Shown one piece after another: positions 41,851 through 50,946 of a stretch of 59,401 nt of DNA. The stretch is from Gemmatimonadota bacterium. Lineage in GTDB: Bacteria > Gemmatimonadota > Gemmatimonadetes > Longimicrobiales > Gaopeijiaceae. The translations under genes and the position numbers were made by a program. Numbering within the stretch: position 1 is the first letter of the stretch; every line of letters starts with the position of its first letter. The notes under the pieces are model-generated. The model worked only from the letters and a program-made list of their open reading frames with translations. It was not told where the DNA came from and made no database searches. The stretch covers positions 1 to 59,401 of the forward strand of contig PWWP01000302.1 of the NCBI GenBank assembly GCA_003562075.1, read 5' to 3'.

Positions 41851-43326
41851 TCAATCCAGACCCACCGCCCGAGCCGCATTAACGCGCCCCTTCCCGAACC
41901 AGGGATCGGTACCGGGCTGAGCCAGGTCGTCGGCACTCTGGTGGAGCCTTTGCCGAACCAGCCCCGGACGCTGTGCCCCCATCTCACTCACGATCAAAGC
42001 TGCGACTCCCGCCGTATGGGGCGAGGCCATGCTCGTGCCTGCGAGACCGATCCAGGATGGTTCTGAACCACAGCCCAGGAAGCGCTCATCCTGAGAAAAA
42101 CGACTACACGCCGCCCAGACGAAACCGGCCAAGGATCCCCCCGGAGCAGCCACATCGATGGCAGAGCGGCCGAAGTTGGAATAGAAGGCCGGTGTATCCA
42201 CTCCATCCCATCCAGTGAGTTCATCGAAGCTGCGGGGACCAGTAGCGGACACGCAAACCACGGTGGCGCTGTCGCAGGAGAAGGCGAAAAGGCTTGGAAA
42301 GGTCCCCACCCCTGGTTGCCGGCTCCGATCCAGATCGATCCCCTCGTTCCCGGCGGCGGCAATCACCACAGCCCCCTCCCGGTTGGCGTAGCTCATGGCT
42401 CGCTGGAACACGGAGACCAGCCCGGGATTCGCTCCCTTCTGGAAGTAGCCTCCAAGACTGAGGTTGATGATGTCGGTTCCGGCGTCCGCTGCGTAGAGAA
42501 TGCCCGCCAGGACACTCCCGAGAGGACAATCCCCGTGCATATCGCAGACCTTGACCCCGATCAGCGTAGTGAGCGAGGTCACACCGGCAAACCCCTGTGC
42601 ATTGCTGCTCACCGTGGCTGCCACGTGCGTACCGTGGAAGCTCAGATCGGCGATGGGATGGGCTTGGGGAAACAGCTCCTGAACCAGGGCGTCATCTGCC
42701 GGCACGAAGGAAACAGACCGGGCCAGATCCACGCGCCCCAGTAGATCCGGGTGGGTCCAGTCGATCCCTGTGTCCAGGATCGCCACGGTGACTCCCGGCG
42801 ATCCAACCCGTCCAGCGGCCCAGGCCCGGTCTGCATGGATTGCCCGCAGGTTCCACTGCATTCCAAAGTAGAAGGCGTCCTGTGGCTGATGGGTGGCTTT
42901 GCCGGTGAACGCTACCGCTCCAGAGCTGACGGTCCGAACCGATCCTGCTGAGAGGGATCGGGGAAGGCGGCCAACCATCTCAGGCGTCACCACTGCCACA
43001 CTGGGATCAGCGGCCAATGTTTCGGCTCCCTCAGGGCCCAGTCCGCTGACCACAGCGACCCCGATGGCGTCGAAGATCCTCTCCACCTCCCCCCCTGCCT
43101 CGACGACAGTGCGTTCGAACCGGGGAGGAATTCGCTGGGCTCGCAGCATGACCAGGTGCCCCCCGGTCGTTCGGGCCTCCTCCGTCCTCGCCAACGGAGG
43201 GGATTCCTGATGCATGACCGCACCCGAAGTCAGAGAAGCCGTGGCCTCCTGGGAACCGGTGGGCGGGTCTGCGCATGCGGACAGGAGAAGTGCAGCGACC
43301 AGGAGCAGCAAGACAGGCAACCTCAT
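41851..43326 (-). CDS. Subtilisin-like S8 serine peptidase lipoprotein
   Basis: The 491-aa protein has a lipobox, LLLSAC, an I9-type propeptide region (LVMLRAQRIPPRFE to VAVVTPEMV, about 55-125) and a full S8 catalytic domain. The triad is Asp in AILDTGIDWTHPDL, His in FHGTHVAATV and Ser in AGTSMASPHTAG, with the oxyanion Asn in AAAGNEG. Four Cys (KVCDMHGDC, FSCDSATVVC, and others) suggest disulfides. It probably degrades or processes peptides in the envelope. The start at 43326 has GGAGG 6 bp upstream. It is flanked on both sides by plus-strand genes of the SSRRF...SHQQ small family. Confidence 0.92.
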   Translation of the reverse strand: MRLPVLLLLVAALLLSACADPPTGSQEATASLTSGAVMHQESPPLARTEEARTTGGHLVMLRAQRIPPRFERTVVEAGGEVERIFDAIGVAVVSGLGPEGAETLAADPSVAVVTPEMVGRLPRSLSAGSVRTVSSGAVAFTGKATHQPQDAFYFGMQWNLRAIHADRAWAAGRVGSPGVTVAILDTGIDWTHPDLLGRVDLARSVSFVPADDALVQELFPQAHPIADLSFHGTHVAATVSSNAQGFAGVTSLTTLIGVKVCDMHGDCPLGSVLAGILYAADAGTDIINLSLGGYFQKGANPGLVSVFQRAMSYANREGAVVIAAAGNEGIDLDRSRQPGVGTFPSLFAFSCDSATVVCVSATGPRSFDELTGWDGVDTPAFYSNFGRSAIDVAAPGGSLAGFVWAACSRFSQDERFLGCGSEPSWIGLAGTSMASPHTAGVAALIVSEMGAQRPGLVRQRLHQSADDLAQPGTDPWFGKGRVNAARAVGLD

Positions 43327-43828
43327 AGCGTACCTCCAGCAGCGGTGACGGTGGTCGCCGGCCCCACATGACCGGCCCGTCCCTTTCATGAGCAGCTGGA
43401 CTTCCTCCTGGAGGTGGCTCGGGATCGTCATCCTCCCAGGCTGAACTCCGTGGAGATCCCCGGCTTTGCGAACCCGCCCTGCGGCGAGCGTGCCCTTGTT
43501 CCAGAAAAGGAAGGAGGATCCCTGGTTGCCCTCCGAGGGGCAGGGTCGCTCCGAGAGCCAGAATAGGCTCTCCTCCCGGTCCCAACAAGTAGAGGAGGGC
43601 GCAACCGTATCGTTCGGATCTTCACGGGGTAACAAATGATTCGCTGCAGGATTACGGACGGTCCGTCCGGGTCGATGTGAACCCTTTTGGCACCTCAACC
43701 GAAACCTGCGCCCTCCCCTATCCGTAGGGGAACGTGGGAGAGGCAAGGATAGACGAGACATACCTCCGACCCTCACCAACACAGCCAAACGTGAAGAACC
43801 TACATACATAGAATCGAGGATACGTACC
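43327..43828. other. Divergent intergenic region between subtilisin-like gene and second small gene
   Basis: 502 bp without a supported gene. A 15-bp palindrome, cggacgg-t-ccgtccg, at 43655-43669 may be an operator. The last 30 bp before the small gene match the leader of its paralogue at 41556-41585. Nothing else is clear. Confidence 0.45.
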
Positions 43829-43987
43829 ATGAGAATGATCAAATCGTCCAGCCGCCGCTTCAGCCCCACCATGAACTTCAGCCACCAACAGGGGCATATG
43901 CGGGCGACGACACCCCGGATGACTTTCGGCCTGGTGACACCAACTGAAAGAAGCCGGCACCGGGAGAGCCCGAAGCGGGGACTCTGA
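43829..43987 (+). CDS. Small basic protein, second paralogue (SSRRF...SHQQ family)
   Basis: The predicted 52-aa peptide begins MRMIKSSSRRFSPTMNFSHQ and continues QGHMRATTPRMTFG. The shared core with the gene at 41586 is SSRRF(S/T)xTxN(F/Y)SHQQ, and the tails differ completely. GAGGA lies 8 bp upstream, in a leader nearly identical to that of the paralogue. A strong terminator at 44082-44114 follows, so it is monocistronic. The core alone is conserved, which fits a functional peptide motif with a free tail, or one copy decaying. Confidence 0.65.
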   Translation: MRMIKSSSRRFSPTMNFSHQQGHMRATTPRMTFGLVTPTERSRHRESPKRGL

Positions 43988-44081
43988 CCCCGGAAGGAAG
44001 CTGGCCCGGTAAGGGCTGGCGGAAGTAGTCAGGGATCCGAAGGGTCGGCCGGTCTGGCCCAGCCGCCTCCCTGGTCACAAG

Positions 44082-44114
44082 TGAAGCCCGGCAGGAGTAT
44101 CCTGCCGGGCTTCA
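44082..44114. terminator. Strong hairpin terminator after the second small gene
   Basis: Perfect 14-bp arms, tgaagcccggcagg (44082-44095) and cctgccgggcttca (44101-44114), with a 5-nt loop, then tctcctt. It lies between the small gene and the convergent sugar dehydrogenase gene. Confidence 0.85.
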
Positions 44115-44188
44115 TCTCCTTGGGCCGCAGATCTCGAACATCACCTGAGTGAATCCGGCGCTCATCCTGGTCCCCGCGGGGTCGGTCC

Positions 44189-45604
44189 TCAGGGCACCAA
44201 CTGCCGGATCGTGCCGTCGTGCTTGTTCAGGAGGAAGAGCTCTCCGTTGGGACCGTCGGCAAATCGGATGTCGGTCCGCTCGGCCACTTCTCCCCCCTGC
44301 TCTTCGTTCTTCTCCTGGATGAGCTGGAGGAAAGTCTTCTCCTGGCCGCCATCCCGAAGCAGGATCCGACGAATGCCATCGTTCCCCCCTTCCGGCAGAT
44401 CGTCGGCGTCGAAGTGGAGGATCTCTCCGCTCACGAAGTCGGCGAAGACCACCCGATCCTGAAGCTGGGGAAGGACCGCATCCCGGAAGACCCGGATCCC
44501 CGTCACAGCCACCCGATTGTGCATGATCGGGTCCGACCGGTGGTACTCCACCACCGGGTAGGTGATCTCAGGGTCGCTCCGGGGATCATCCAGTCGAACC
44601 TCGGTCCGGCTGATGTAGCCCCAGCTTCCCTCCCAGTCGTTCCAGCCCAGGTTGGATCCGTAGGGCACCAGGCTCACCTTCTCCACGATGTTCTGCCCGA
44701 TGTCGGCCATGAAGAGATTCCCATTCTCCGGATCCCATCCGAAGCGCTGAGGATTTCGCATTCCAATGGCGTAGATCTCGTTCAGGACATCCGAATGCTC
44801 CGGGCCGACGAAGGGATTGTGGGGTGGGATCCCATACTGGCCGTTCTCGCTATCCGAGCCCAGGGGATCGATCCGGAGGATCTTCCCGAAGGCCGAAGCC
44901 GGGTCCTGACTCAGATTCAACGGATCGCCGCCACTCCCCCCATCGGCTGAGCCGATGTAGAGGAGTCCGTAGTCGGCATGGCCCGGGGCGGCGTCGGGGT
45001 TGAAAGCCAGATGACCCGCGTTGTGGTTCCCGAAGGGCTGCTCGAAACGCATGAGCTCCCGGGGTCCCTCCCCGTCATAGGCAGGAGCCTGGGCATCCTG
45101 GGCCACCCACTCCAGAAGGACGGTATGATGGGTGTTGTCTCCACCTCCAGGCCGAAAGTCCGCCTGGGGCTCGTTGTCCTGGATGTCGCTGAAGGTGTAG
45201 AAGCGACCGTACCCCGGCGACCCCTCTACAGCGAACTCCGGGTGGAAGGCGAAGCTCTGAAACCCTCGTTCCCGCCCACTGTCCTCCACCCCCACACCCC
45301 AGCGGGGATCATCGATATCCACGTACAGGGCCACCTCCTGCCCATCGTAGCTCACTGTGTGGATGGGTCCTCGCATGTCGTTTACGAACATCCTCTGGCT
45401 TCCGGGCTCGTCCACCATGAGCATCATCCGGGCGGCCAGCCCGTCCGAGTCCGGAATCGTGGCGAATTCAACCACATCCACCACAACCAGACCCTCCTCG
45501 ATCTCGATATGCTGGGAAAAGGGGTTGTCGGTGGTTTCCTGGGCAAGAACGGGGGAAGCAACGGCGAAGGCTGCAACGATCCCGGTTGCGAGATGTCGGA
45601 CCAT
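44189..45604 (-). CDS. Secreted PQQ-dependent glucose/sorbosone dehydrogenase-like protein
   Basis: The 471-aa exported protein has a signal peptide ending near VLAQ. It is a beta-propeller of the GSDH family (PF07995), with QSFAFHPEF, GNHNAGHLAFNPD (catalytic His region), RIDPLG, AIGMRNPQRFGWDPENGNLFMADIGQ and NLGWNDWEG. Such enzymes oxidise sugars or aldose-like compounds using PQQ and pass electrons to cytochromes. The substrate is not readable. The start is ATG 45604, with AAGGA 9 bp upstream. A mobile-type repeat lies 82 bp upstream and may have separated the gene from its original promoter. Confidence 0.88.
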   Translation of the reverse strand: MVRHLATGIVAAFAVASPVLAQETTDNPFSQHIEIEEGLVVVDVVEFATIPDSDGLAARMMLMVDEPGSQRMFVNDMRGPIHTVSYDGQEVALYVDIDDPRWGVGVEDSGRERGFQSFAFHPEFAVEGSPGYGRFYTFSDIQDNEPQADFRPGGGDNTHHTVLLEWVAQDAQAPAYDGEGPRELMRFEQPFGNHNAGHLAFNPDAAPGHADYGLLYIGSADGGSGGDPLNLSQDPASAFGKILRIDPLGSDSENGQYGIPPHNPFVGPEHSDVLNEIYAIGMRNPQRFGWDPENGNLFMADIGQNIVEKVSLVPYGSNLGWNDWEGSWGYISRTEVRLDDPRSDPEITYPVVEYHRSDPIMHNRVAVTGIRVFRDAVLPQLQDRVVFADFVSGEILHFDADDLPEGGNDGIRRILLRDGGQEKTFLQLIQEKNEEQGGEVAERTDIRFADGPNGELFLLNKHDGTIRQLVP

Positions 45605-45685
45605 AGTCAAGATCCTTTTCTGGAGTCGAACAGGTGTGGGGTCAAGCTACGAGCTATGGGACCGAAGCGAAAAGCTCGACGACCC

Positions 45686-45969
45686 TTAGAAGTCTGTTGA
45701 AGAAGTAGAGGCGCCACCGGGAAGGGGTCTTGCGGTCCCGGTCGAGGCGGGTCGCTAAAGGCGATGCGGTAGCATCGGTAAAGCGGCCCAACGAAGATCC
45801 GGGGGCTCAACCCTTATCGGCCATCGGCCGATCCCCCCTTCGGGTTGGGACGGCAGGGAGCCCCCTCGGTCGTTGGCTCCCCTCGACGTAGCTTTCGCTA
45901 TGCCTCCGGGTCGCCGCCTCCGATGGCGTTCCCAACGGTGGTGCCTCTACTTCTTCAACAGCCTTTTAG
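45686..45969. mobile_element. Complete 0.28-kb MITE-like element with about 30-bp terminal inverted repeats
   Basis: The left end ttagaagtctgttgaagaag continues tagaggcgccacc. The right end, read in reverse, is ctaaaaggctgttgaagaag followed by tagaggcaccacc. About 28 of 33 positions agree. A second copy of its right half starts the window (1-115). No transposase is encoded; the inside contains several short inverted repeats. A target-site duplication is not obvious. The ends resemble those of some insertion sequences, so it may be a non-autonomous derivative moved in trans. Confidence 0.75.
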
Positions 45970-46059
45970 CCACCAGGCGAGCAGCAGTCGTCTCCGAACC
46001 CCAGGGCCTTCCGACCGGATCCCGGGAGCCCGGCCCAACGTCCGGACAGCCCCGGACAC

Positions 46060-46084
46060 AAATAGTTGATTTTGTCAACTATTT
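46060..46084. promoter_or_regulatory. AT-rich palindrome TAGTTGA-N5-TCAACTA, first site
   Basis: Perfect 10-bp arms, aaatagttga (46060-46069) and tcaactattt (46075-46084), with a 5-bp spacer. The same core occurs at 58501-58533. It lies between the repeat element and the end of the phosphofructokinase gene. It may be an operator originally near the sugar dehydrogenase promoter before the element inserted. Confidence 0.6.
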
Positions 46085-46127
46085 TCCATGCCGGTAGACG
46101 AAGAGGAACCAAGTAACCTCGTCTTGC

Positions 46128-47330
46128 TCAGGTCTCTGCCCCTGTCATGATCAGGACCGGCAAGCCCTCAAAGCTCTTGTAGACGGGCCGGAGTCGCTCC
46201 GTATTGTAGAACCGCTCCACGTCCACCTGGCGGGCCGGCTCCTTCACCTCTTCGAGAGGCACACTTCCATAGACCCCCTCCCGCACATTGACCAGCCGTC
46301 CGGTGACTCCCTCGAGAATCAGGTCCAAAGCCAGATTTCCGAATGCCATGGGCACAATGGAATCCATGGCGTCGGGATCACCGGAACGGACCAGGTACCC
46401 CAGGCGCTGGTTCACTACGTTGATGCGGCGTCCCCGATTGAACCGGGGCGATAGCTTCTTCAGGAGAGCCGACACGTCATCCCCGATTCCACCCAGCTTG
46501 CGGTGGCCGTACATGTCGGCCTCGTTCCCCTTGAAGGTCAGACCCTCCTGGTGGGTCATCCGAGCCCCTTCCGAGACCAGCACCACCGAGTAGGTGCTGG
46601 GGTGGCGGCGACGATCGTAGCAGAGGAGCTCGGTCAGGTGTTCGATGTCGAAGGGATACTCGGGAATCGCACACCGGTCCGCGGCCCCGGCCATGGTGGG
46701 GAGGAGCGCAGAGAAACCGGCATACCGCCCAAAGACTTCCAGAACCAGGAACCGCTCGTGGGAACCGGCGGTGGTCCGGAGTCGGTGGGTGAGTTCGATG
46801 GTCCGGGTCACGCACGTGCTGAATCCGATGCAGTAATCCGTCCCCGGCACGTCATTGTCCATGGTCTTGGGGATCGCCACCACCTTGACCCCTTCCCGAT
46901 GGAGACGCTCGGCATAGCTCAGGGTATCGTCTCCCCCGATGGGGATGAGATAGTCGACACCCAGGAACTCCAGCCCATCCAGGACCGCGTCGGTGAGGTC
47001 ATTGCTCTCTCCCACGTATCGATCCTGGAGGTGGTCCGGGACCAGGGACCGAGGGAGCGCGCTGGGCCGGGTCCGGGAGGTGTGGAGGAAGGTGCCGCCG
47101 GTCCGGCCGGCTCGGCTCACCACGTCCTCAGTCAGTAGCTGGAAGCAATCCGAGTTGTCGGCGTCCGGATCGGGAATCAGATCCACCAGCCCTGCCCAGC
47201 CCCGCCGGATTCCCAACACCCGATACCCTTCCCGGTTCGCCCGGATGGTGATGGCCCGGATGGCTGGATTGAGCCCTGGGACGTCGCCGCCCCCGGTCAG
47301 AATCCCGATGGTTCCCTTGTAGTCAGCCAT
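46128..47330 (-). CDS. 6-phosphofructokinase, probably pyrophosphate-dependent
   Basis: The 400-aa enzyme of the PFK family has the N-terminal GILTGGGDVPGLN, PIGGDDT and PKTMDND. The Asp after GGD and the Lys of PKT are the residues linked to pyrophosphate rather than ATP use (ATP enzymes read GGDG). RxxxLE and the sugar-phosphate site FGRYAGF...MAGAA are also present. It acts in glycolysis or gluconeogenesis, phosphorylating fructose 6-phosphate reversibly if PPi-dependent. The length is slightly above bacterial ATP-PFK. No neighbouring glycolytic gene is seen. Confidence 0.9.
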   Translation of the reverse strand: MADYKGTIGILTGGGDVPGLNPAIRAITIRANREGYRVLGIRRGWAGLVDLIPDPDADNSDCFQLLTEDVVSRAGRTGGTFLHTSRTRPSALPRSLVPDHLQDRYVGESNDLTDAVLDGLEFLGVDYLIPIGGDDTLSYAERLHREGVKVVAIPKTMDNDVPGTDYCIGFSTCVTRTIELTHRLRTTAGSHERFLVLEVFGRYAGFSALLPTMAGAADRCAIPEYPFDIEHLTELLCYDRRRHPSTYSVVLVSEGARMTHQEGLTFKGNEADMYGHRKLGGIGDDVSALLKKLSPRFNRGRRINVVNQRLGYLVRSGDPDAMDSIVPMAFGNLALDLILEGVTGRLVNVREGVYGSVPLEEVKEPARQVDVERFYNTERLRPVYKSFEGLPVLIMTGAET

Positions 47331-47747
47331 GTCCTTCCTATTGCAGAGGCCAGGGCTACCCTGACCGATCCGTTCGCGCGGGTGGGCACTGATTCAGGCC
47401 TGGGAAGAGACCCTCTCTCCTGACAGATCTCCCCTCGTTCGTGAAGTTCAATTCTACCCCGTCCAACCAGGGATCGTTCGGGGAGCACGCTCCACCTCAG
47501 CCCCGCCGAGCCGTAGGTCTCAGGCCGGTCCAGGGAGCCATTCCCGGACCCTCAGGAGGAAGCACGGAACAGACCTGGGCCCCATTCGCGGACGGAGCGG
47601 AACGAGTCGTGGACCCGGAGCCCGAATCCGGAGCCCACCACCTCCCGACTTGTCCGGAAAGGGGTCGGCCGTCACGTTCCCAGACGCTAGAAGGCCCTCT
47701 TGTCCCGGGGGCACGAACCCGACTCCCACCCCCACTCCTTCCGACTC
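47331..47747. other. Divergent intergenic region
   Basis: 417 bp between phosphofructokinase (-) and amidohydrolase (+). No gene, hairpin or clear promoter is supported. A TTG at 47700 in frame with the amidohydrolase is a possible longer start. Confidence 0.35.
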
Positions 47748-49472
47748 ATGATCGTCCCAGCTCTGACACAGCCACTTCCCTGCCTTCGCCACCTCCTGGG
47801 GGCCCTCCTTTCGGTCATTCTCGTGGGTGGAGGCCTTCTGGCTTCAGCTCTTCCGGCGGAGGCTCAGGCCATCGACCCCCACCCCCACTTCGCCGGTCCC
47901 CGAGATGGCCCGGTGGAAACCCGCCAGTACGGAGATCTGGCTGAGGGACCCTACAACAGACTGGTCATCCGTAATGTCATGGTCATCCCGGGCCACGGAG
48001 GCCCTCCCACGGGACCCTACGATATCTTGATCGAGGGGAATGTCATCAGCGAAATGCGGGCCTTCAATCCCATCGCCGCCGAGCGCGCACGTCTGGCAGG
48101 CGAACCTCTTGAGAGACTGGAAGGAGACCGGGTCATTGAAGGGGAGGGGATGTACGTCATGCCCGGGATGTTGGACCTCCACTACCACCTCCGGTCTGAG
48201 CCCATCCCAGTGGAATACAGCTACTACCTGAAGCTAGCTCACGGCGTAACCACCACCGGGCCAACCGGGGGGGACAGAGGGCAGGAATACACCCGTGAAC
48301 AGGCTCGCCTCAGCGCCGAGAACGAGATCCTGGCTCCTCGCATGCTCCCCACCTTCCAGTGGGGAGTGACTGCCATGCAGCAGATCGGAATGGACGTGAC
48401 GCAGGAAGAGGTGGAGGACCCGGCCAACGCCGAGCGTCTGGCCCAGGAGATCATCGAGCGGGGAGCCCACCTCGTCGGGGTGAACTCCCTCTCATGGAAT
48501 CCAGAGGCTTTCGGGGCGGCAGCCCAGGCCGTGGATGCTGCCGGGGGCATCACCACCGTCCACCTTCCCCCTTCGACCCTGGCTGTGGTCAACGCCCTGG
48601 ACGCAGCTCGACTTGGGGTGACCTTCATCAAGCATCACTATGGCATTGCCGAGTCGGCCCTTCCCAGGCGATCCCAGGACTTCTCGAGAGGCTACAACTA
48701 CAACGACGAGAGCCACCGCTTCCGGGAGGCGGCCCGGGTCTGGGAGGAAGTGGGATGGAACCCGGAGCACCGGGAGCGACTCCTGGAAACCGTGGTTGAT
48801 TCCATGATCCATTACGGGGTCAAGATGATGCCTACCATGGTGGTCTACGAGGCCAGCCGGGATATCCTCCGGGCCCAGAGCCTGCCCTGGCACGATCGGT
48901 ACACCCATCAATCCCTCCTGGAGTGGAGTGTCCCAAGTCCGGCCTGGCACGGTGCCTTCCACTGGGACTGGACCCACGATGACGAGGAGAGCTGGCGGTA
49001 CGCCTTCGATCTCTGGGGGGATTTCCTGTACGAATTCAACAAGCGGGGTGGTCAGATCGCCGTGGGCTCCGATGACAACTACATCTGGGCCACTGCCGGG
49101 TTCTCCAACATCCGGGAACTCCAACTCCTACGGGAGTCGGGAATGCACTCCCTGGAGGTGCTCCGGGCCGCCACGTACGGGAGCGCTCAGGCCGCTCGGC
49201 TGGAAGGGATCGGCCTGGTCCGGCCCGGCTACCTGGCCGATCTGGTCCTGGTGGACGGGAATCCGGCGGAGAACTTCCGGCACATGTACTCCTTCGGCGC
49301 CATCCGCATGGGTGAGGACCAGTCCATGGTTCGATCCCAGGGGATCGTCCACACGATCAAGGACGGAATCGTCGTCGAAAACGCCAACCTGATGCGGGAA
49401 GTGGCTCGAATGGTGGAGGAGTCTCGAGAGGGGGCGGAGCCGCTCATCACCGAGGCCCCCTTCATCCCTTAG
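47748..49472 (+). CDS. Secreted metal-dependent amidohydrolase
   Basis: The 574-aa protein has a signal peptide ending near AEAQA. It is an amidohydrolase-superfamily enzyme with a cyclic beta-strand entry (VIRNVMVIPGHGG), MPGMLDLHYHLR with the HxH metal pair, candidate ligands in TTVHLPPS and IKHHYG, and GSDDNY with the final Asp. It closes with GYLADLVLVDGNP, as in imidazolonepropionase/dihydroorotase-like members. A periplasmic hydrolase of amides or lactams is likely; the substrate is unknown. ATG 47748 is chosen for the signal peptide but has a poor ribosome site. Confidence 0.85.
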   Translation: MIVPALTQPLPCLRHLLGALLSVILVGGGLLASALPAEAQAIDPHPHFAGPRDGPVETRQYGDLAEGPYNRLVIRNVMVIPGHGGPPTGPYDILIEGNVISEMRAFNPIAAERARLAGEPLERLEGDRVIEGEGMYVMPGMLDLHYHLRSEPIPVEYSYYLKLAHGVTTTGPTGGDRGQEYTREQARLSAENEILAPRMLPTFQWGVTAMQQIGMDVTQEEVEDPANAERLAQEIIERGAHLVGVNSLSWNPEAFGAAAQAVDAAGGITTVHLPPSTLAVVNALDAARLGVTFIKHHYGIAESALPRRSQDFSRGYNYNDESHRFREAARVWEEVGWNPEHRERLLETVVDSMIHYGVKMMPTMVVYEASRDILRAQSLPWHDRYTHQSLLEWSVPSPAWHGAFHWDWTHDDEESWRYAFDLWGDFLYEFNKRGGQIAVGSDDNYIWATAGFSNIRELQLLRESGMHSLEVLRAATYGSAQAARLEGIGLVRPGYLADLVLVDGNPAENFRHMYSFGAIRMGEDQSMVRSQGIVHTIKDGIVVENANLMREVARMVEESREGAEPLITEAPFIP

Positions 49473-49582
49473 GCGGCTTGGTGAAGGAGGGGGATGCGCA
49501 CCGCCGGAAACGCTGGGGAGCCCGTAGCCAGGGGCTTCCTCCTTCTTCGACAGCTTCAACAGCCGCTCAGATCAGAGGCGCC

Positions 49583-50020
49583 TCAACGAACTGCGCCCCG
49601 TACGTACTCCCGGAGGTGGTTGTTCTCCCGCTCCATCTCCTTCCGGATGGCATTCACCACATCCCCGATGGAGATGATGCCCACCAATTCCTCGTCATCG
49701 ATCACCGGGAGGTGGCGAACCCGGTTTCGCGTCATGGTGTCCATGACGAACTGGACATCGTCAGTGGAGAGGGCCACGATGAGATCGTCCGTCATGAGAC
49801 TCTCCACGGTGTCCCGCCGGATGGCCGCCGGATCTCGACTGGCCAGTCCCAGGATATCCCGCTCCGTAATGATGCCCAACACCTCTTCCTCTTCATCCAG
49901 CACCACCAGGGAGCCGATCTCCCGGGCAACCAGGAGTTGGAGGGCGTCCATGACGCTGGCGCCAGGGGAGACGGTCACCACCTCCGGCCCCTTCTCATCC
50001 AGAATCTGCCGGATCTTCAT
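49583..50020 (-). CDS. Two-CBS-domain protein
   Basis: The 145-aa soluble protein is made almost entirely of two CBS domains: VVTVSPGASVMDALQLLV...GIITERDIL and IVALSTDDVQFVMDTMTRN...GIISIGDVV. Such stand-alone pairs bind adenosine nucleotides and sense energy state. A short charged helix ends the protein. GGAGG lies 8 bp before ATG 50020. No partner gene adjoins it on the same strand. Confidence 0.92.
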   Translation of the reverse strand: MKIRQILDEKGPEVVTVSPGASVMDALQLLVAREIGSLVVLDEEEEVLGIITERDILGLASRDPAAIRRDTVESLMTDDLIVALSTDDVQFVMDTMTRNRVRHLPVIDDEELVGIISIGDVVNAIRKEMERENNHLREYVRGAVR

Positions 50021-50182
50021 GGGTGGAACCTCCGTGTTCAGCCGGGAGCCAGGCCCAGGATAGGGTGGGCCGGAAACCCCCGGTTCAGTGGAAGTGACAC
50101 TTCAATATGCACCGGATGCGCCCCTCAGGGTAAGGACCTTCTCTGCAACCCACACCATCGGATTGACACTCGGGAGCCTGAT

Positions 50183-50818
50183 ATGAAACCCAGGCTTGAG
50201 CCACCCTGGATGGGGAACGCCGGCCAGGGCAGACCCGGAGAAAGCAGAGCCGTCCACCGGCTATGGGTCCCCTGGCCCCTCCTCCTACTCAGCGTCCTGA
50301 CGTTGGCAGGGTGCGGGAATGGGGCTGCCGAGACGTCCGAAGCCTCGGTTTCCTCTCTGAGCTACTGTGATCCAGCCCAGGATCCGGCCTTCGAGCTAAC
50401 CCATCAGGACGAGGCCTTCAACCACTATTCGGGGGCCAGAGCCATCCGGGGCGTGGTCTATCAGGAAGCCCCCGACACGCCCCTCACCTTCCACACCCAG
50501 GTGAACCAGGCGTGCCGCTTCGAGATCACCAGAGGATTCGAAATCCAGACCGCCGCTGTGCTCCAGGACTTCGAGGTGGAGGACGCCTGGGCAGCTACCC
50601 CCAGTTGCGAGCCGGCCCAGGGTCGACCCGCACTTCAGGGGAGCTACACCATCCTCGTCAACGGATTCAAGGTGTCCCGGGCCTTCCTGGATCGGTACGA
50701 CCCCCGACGCATCCTGAGTGGGATGGAGATGAGTCGCTATACATTCGTCCTGGATTACGCTTCAATCCGCCACGTCCATCAGCCATCCCAGGTGGTCTGT
50801 CCCCAGGTCGTGTACTGA
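50183..50818 (+). CDS. Lipoprotein of unknown function
   Basis: The 211-aa predicted lipoprotein has a long N terminus and a lipobox, TLAGC, near residue 40. The mature part holds several Cys (SYCDPA, QACRFE, PSCEPA, VVCPQV). It appears beta-rich, with a pattern of short strands. I do not recognise the family. GGGAG lies 7 bp before ATG 50183. It stands between two minus-strand genes. Confidence 0.55.
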   Translation: MKPRLEPPWMGNAGQGRPGESRAVHRLWVPWPLLLLSVLTLAGCGNGAAETSEASVSSLSYCDPAQDPAFELTHQDEAFNHYSGARAIRGVVYQEAPDTPLTFHTQVNQACRFEITRGFEIQTAAVLQDFEVEDAWAATPSCEPAQGRPALQGSYTILVNGFKVSRAFLDRYDPRRILSGMEMSRYTFVLDYASIRHVHQPSQVVCPQVVY

Positions 50819-50946
50819 CCCCAGACCAGGAAACGGGGTGTCCTGCAGATCTCCCTGCCCACCTGGATCAGCGGATTGCTGCACCCAACCGCAGACACTT
50901 GGGACACACCGGGAAGCGGGAGCAGCGTCCAACGATTGATGCAGGA

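Noticed and set aside
47683-47696. The 14-mer GACGCTAGAAGGCC repeated at 58633-58646
   Set aside because: Several shared 14-mers are expected by chance in a window this size, and the flanks do not match.
49541-49564. A sequence resembling the element end (ttcttcgacagcttcaacagcc)
   Set aside because: Only one end is seen, it is unpaired, and the match is too short to call a copy.
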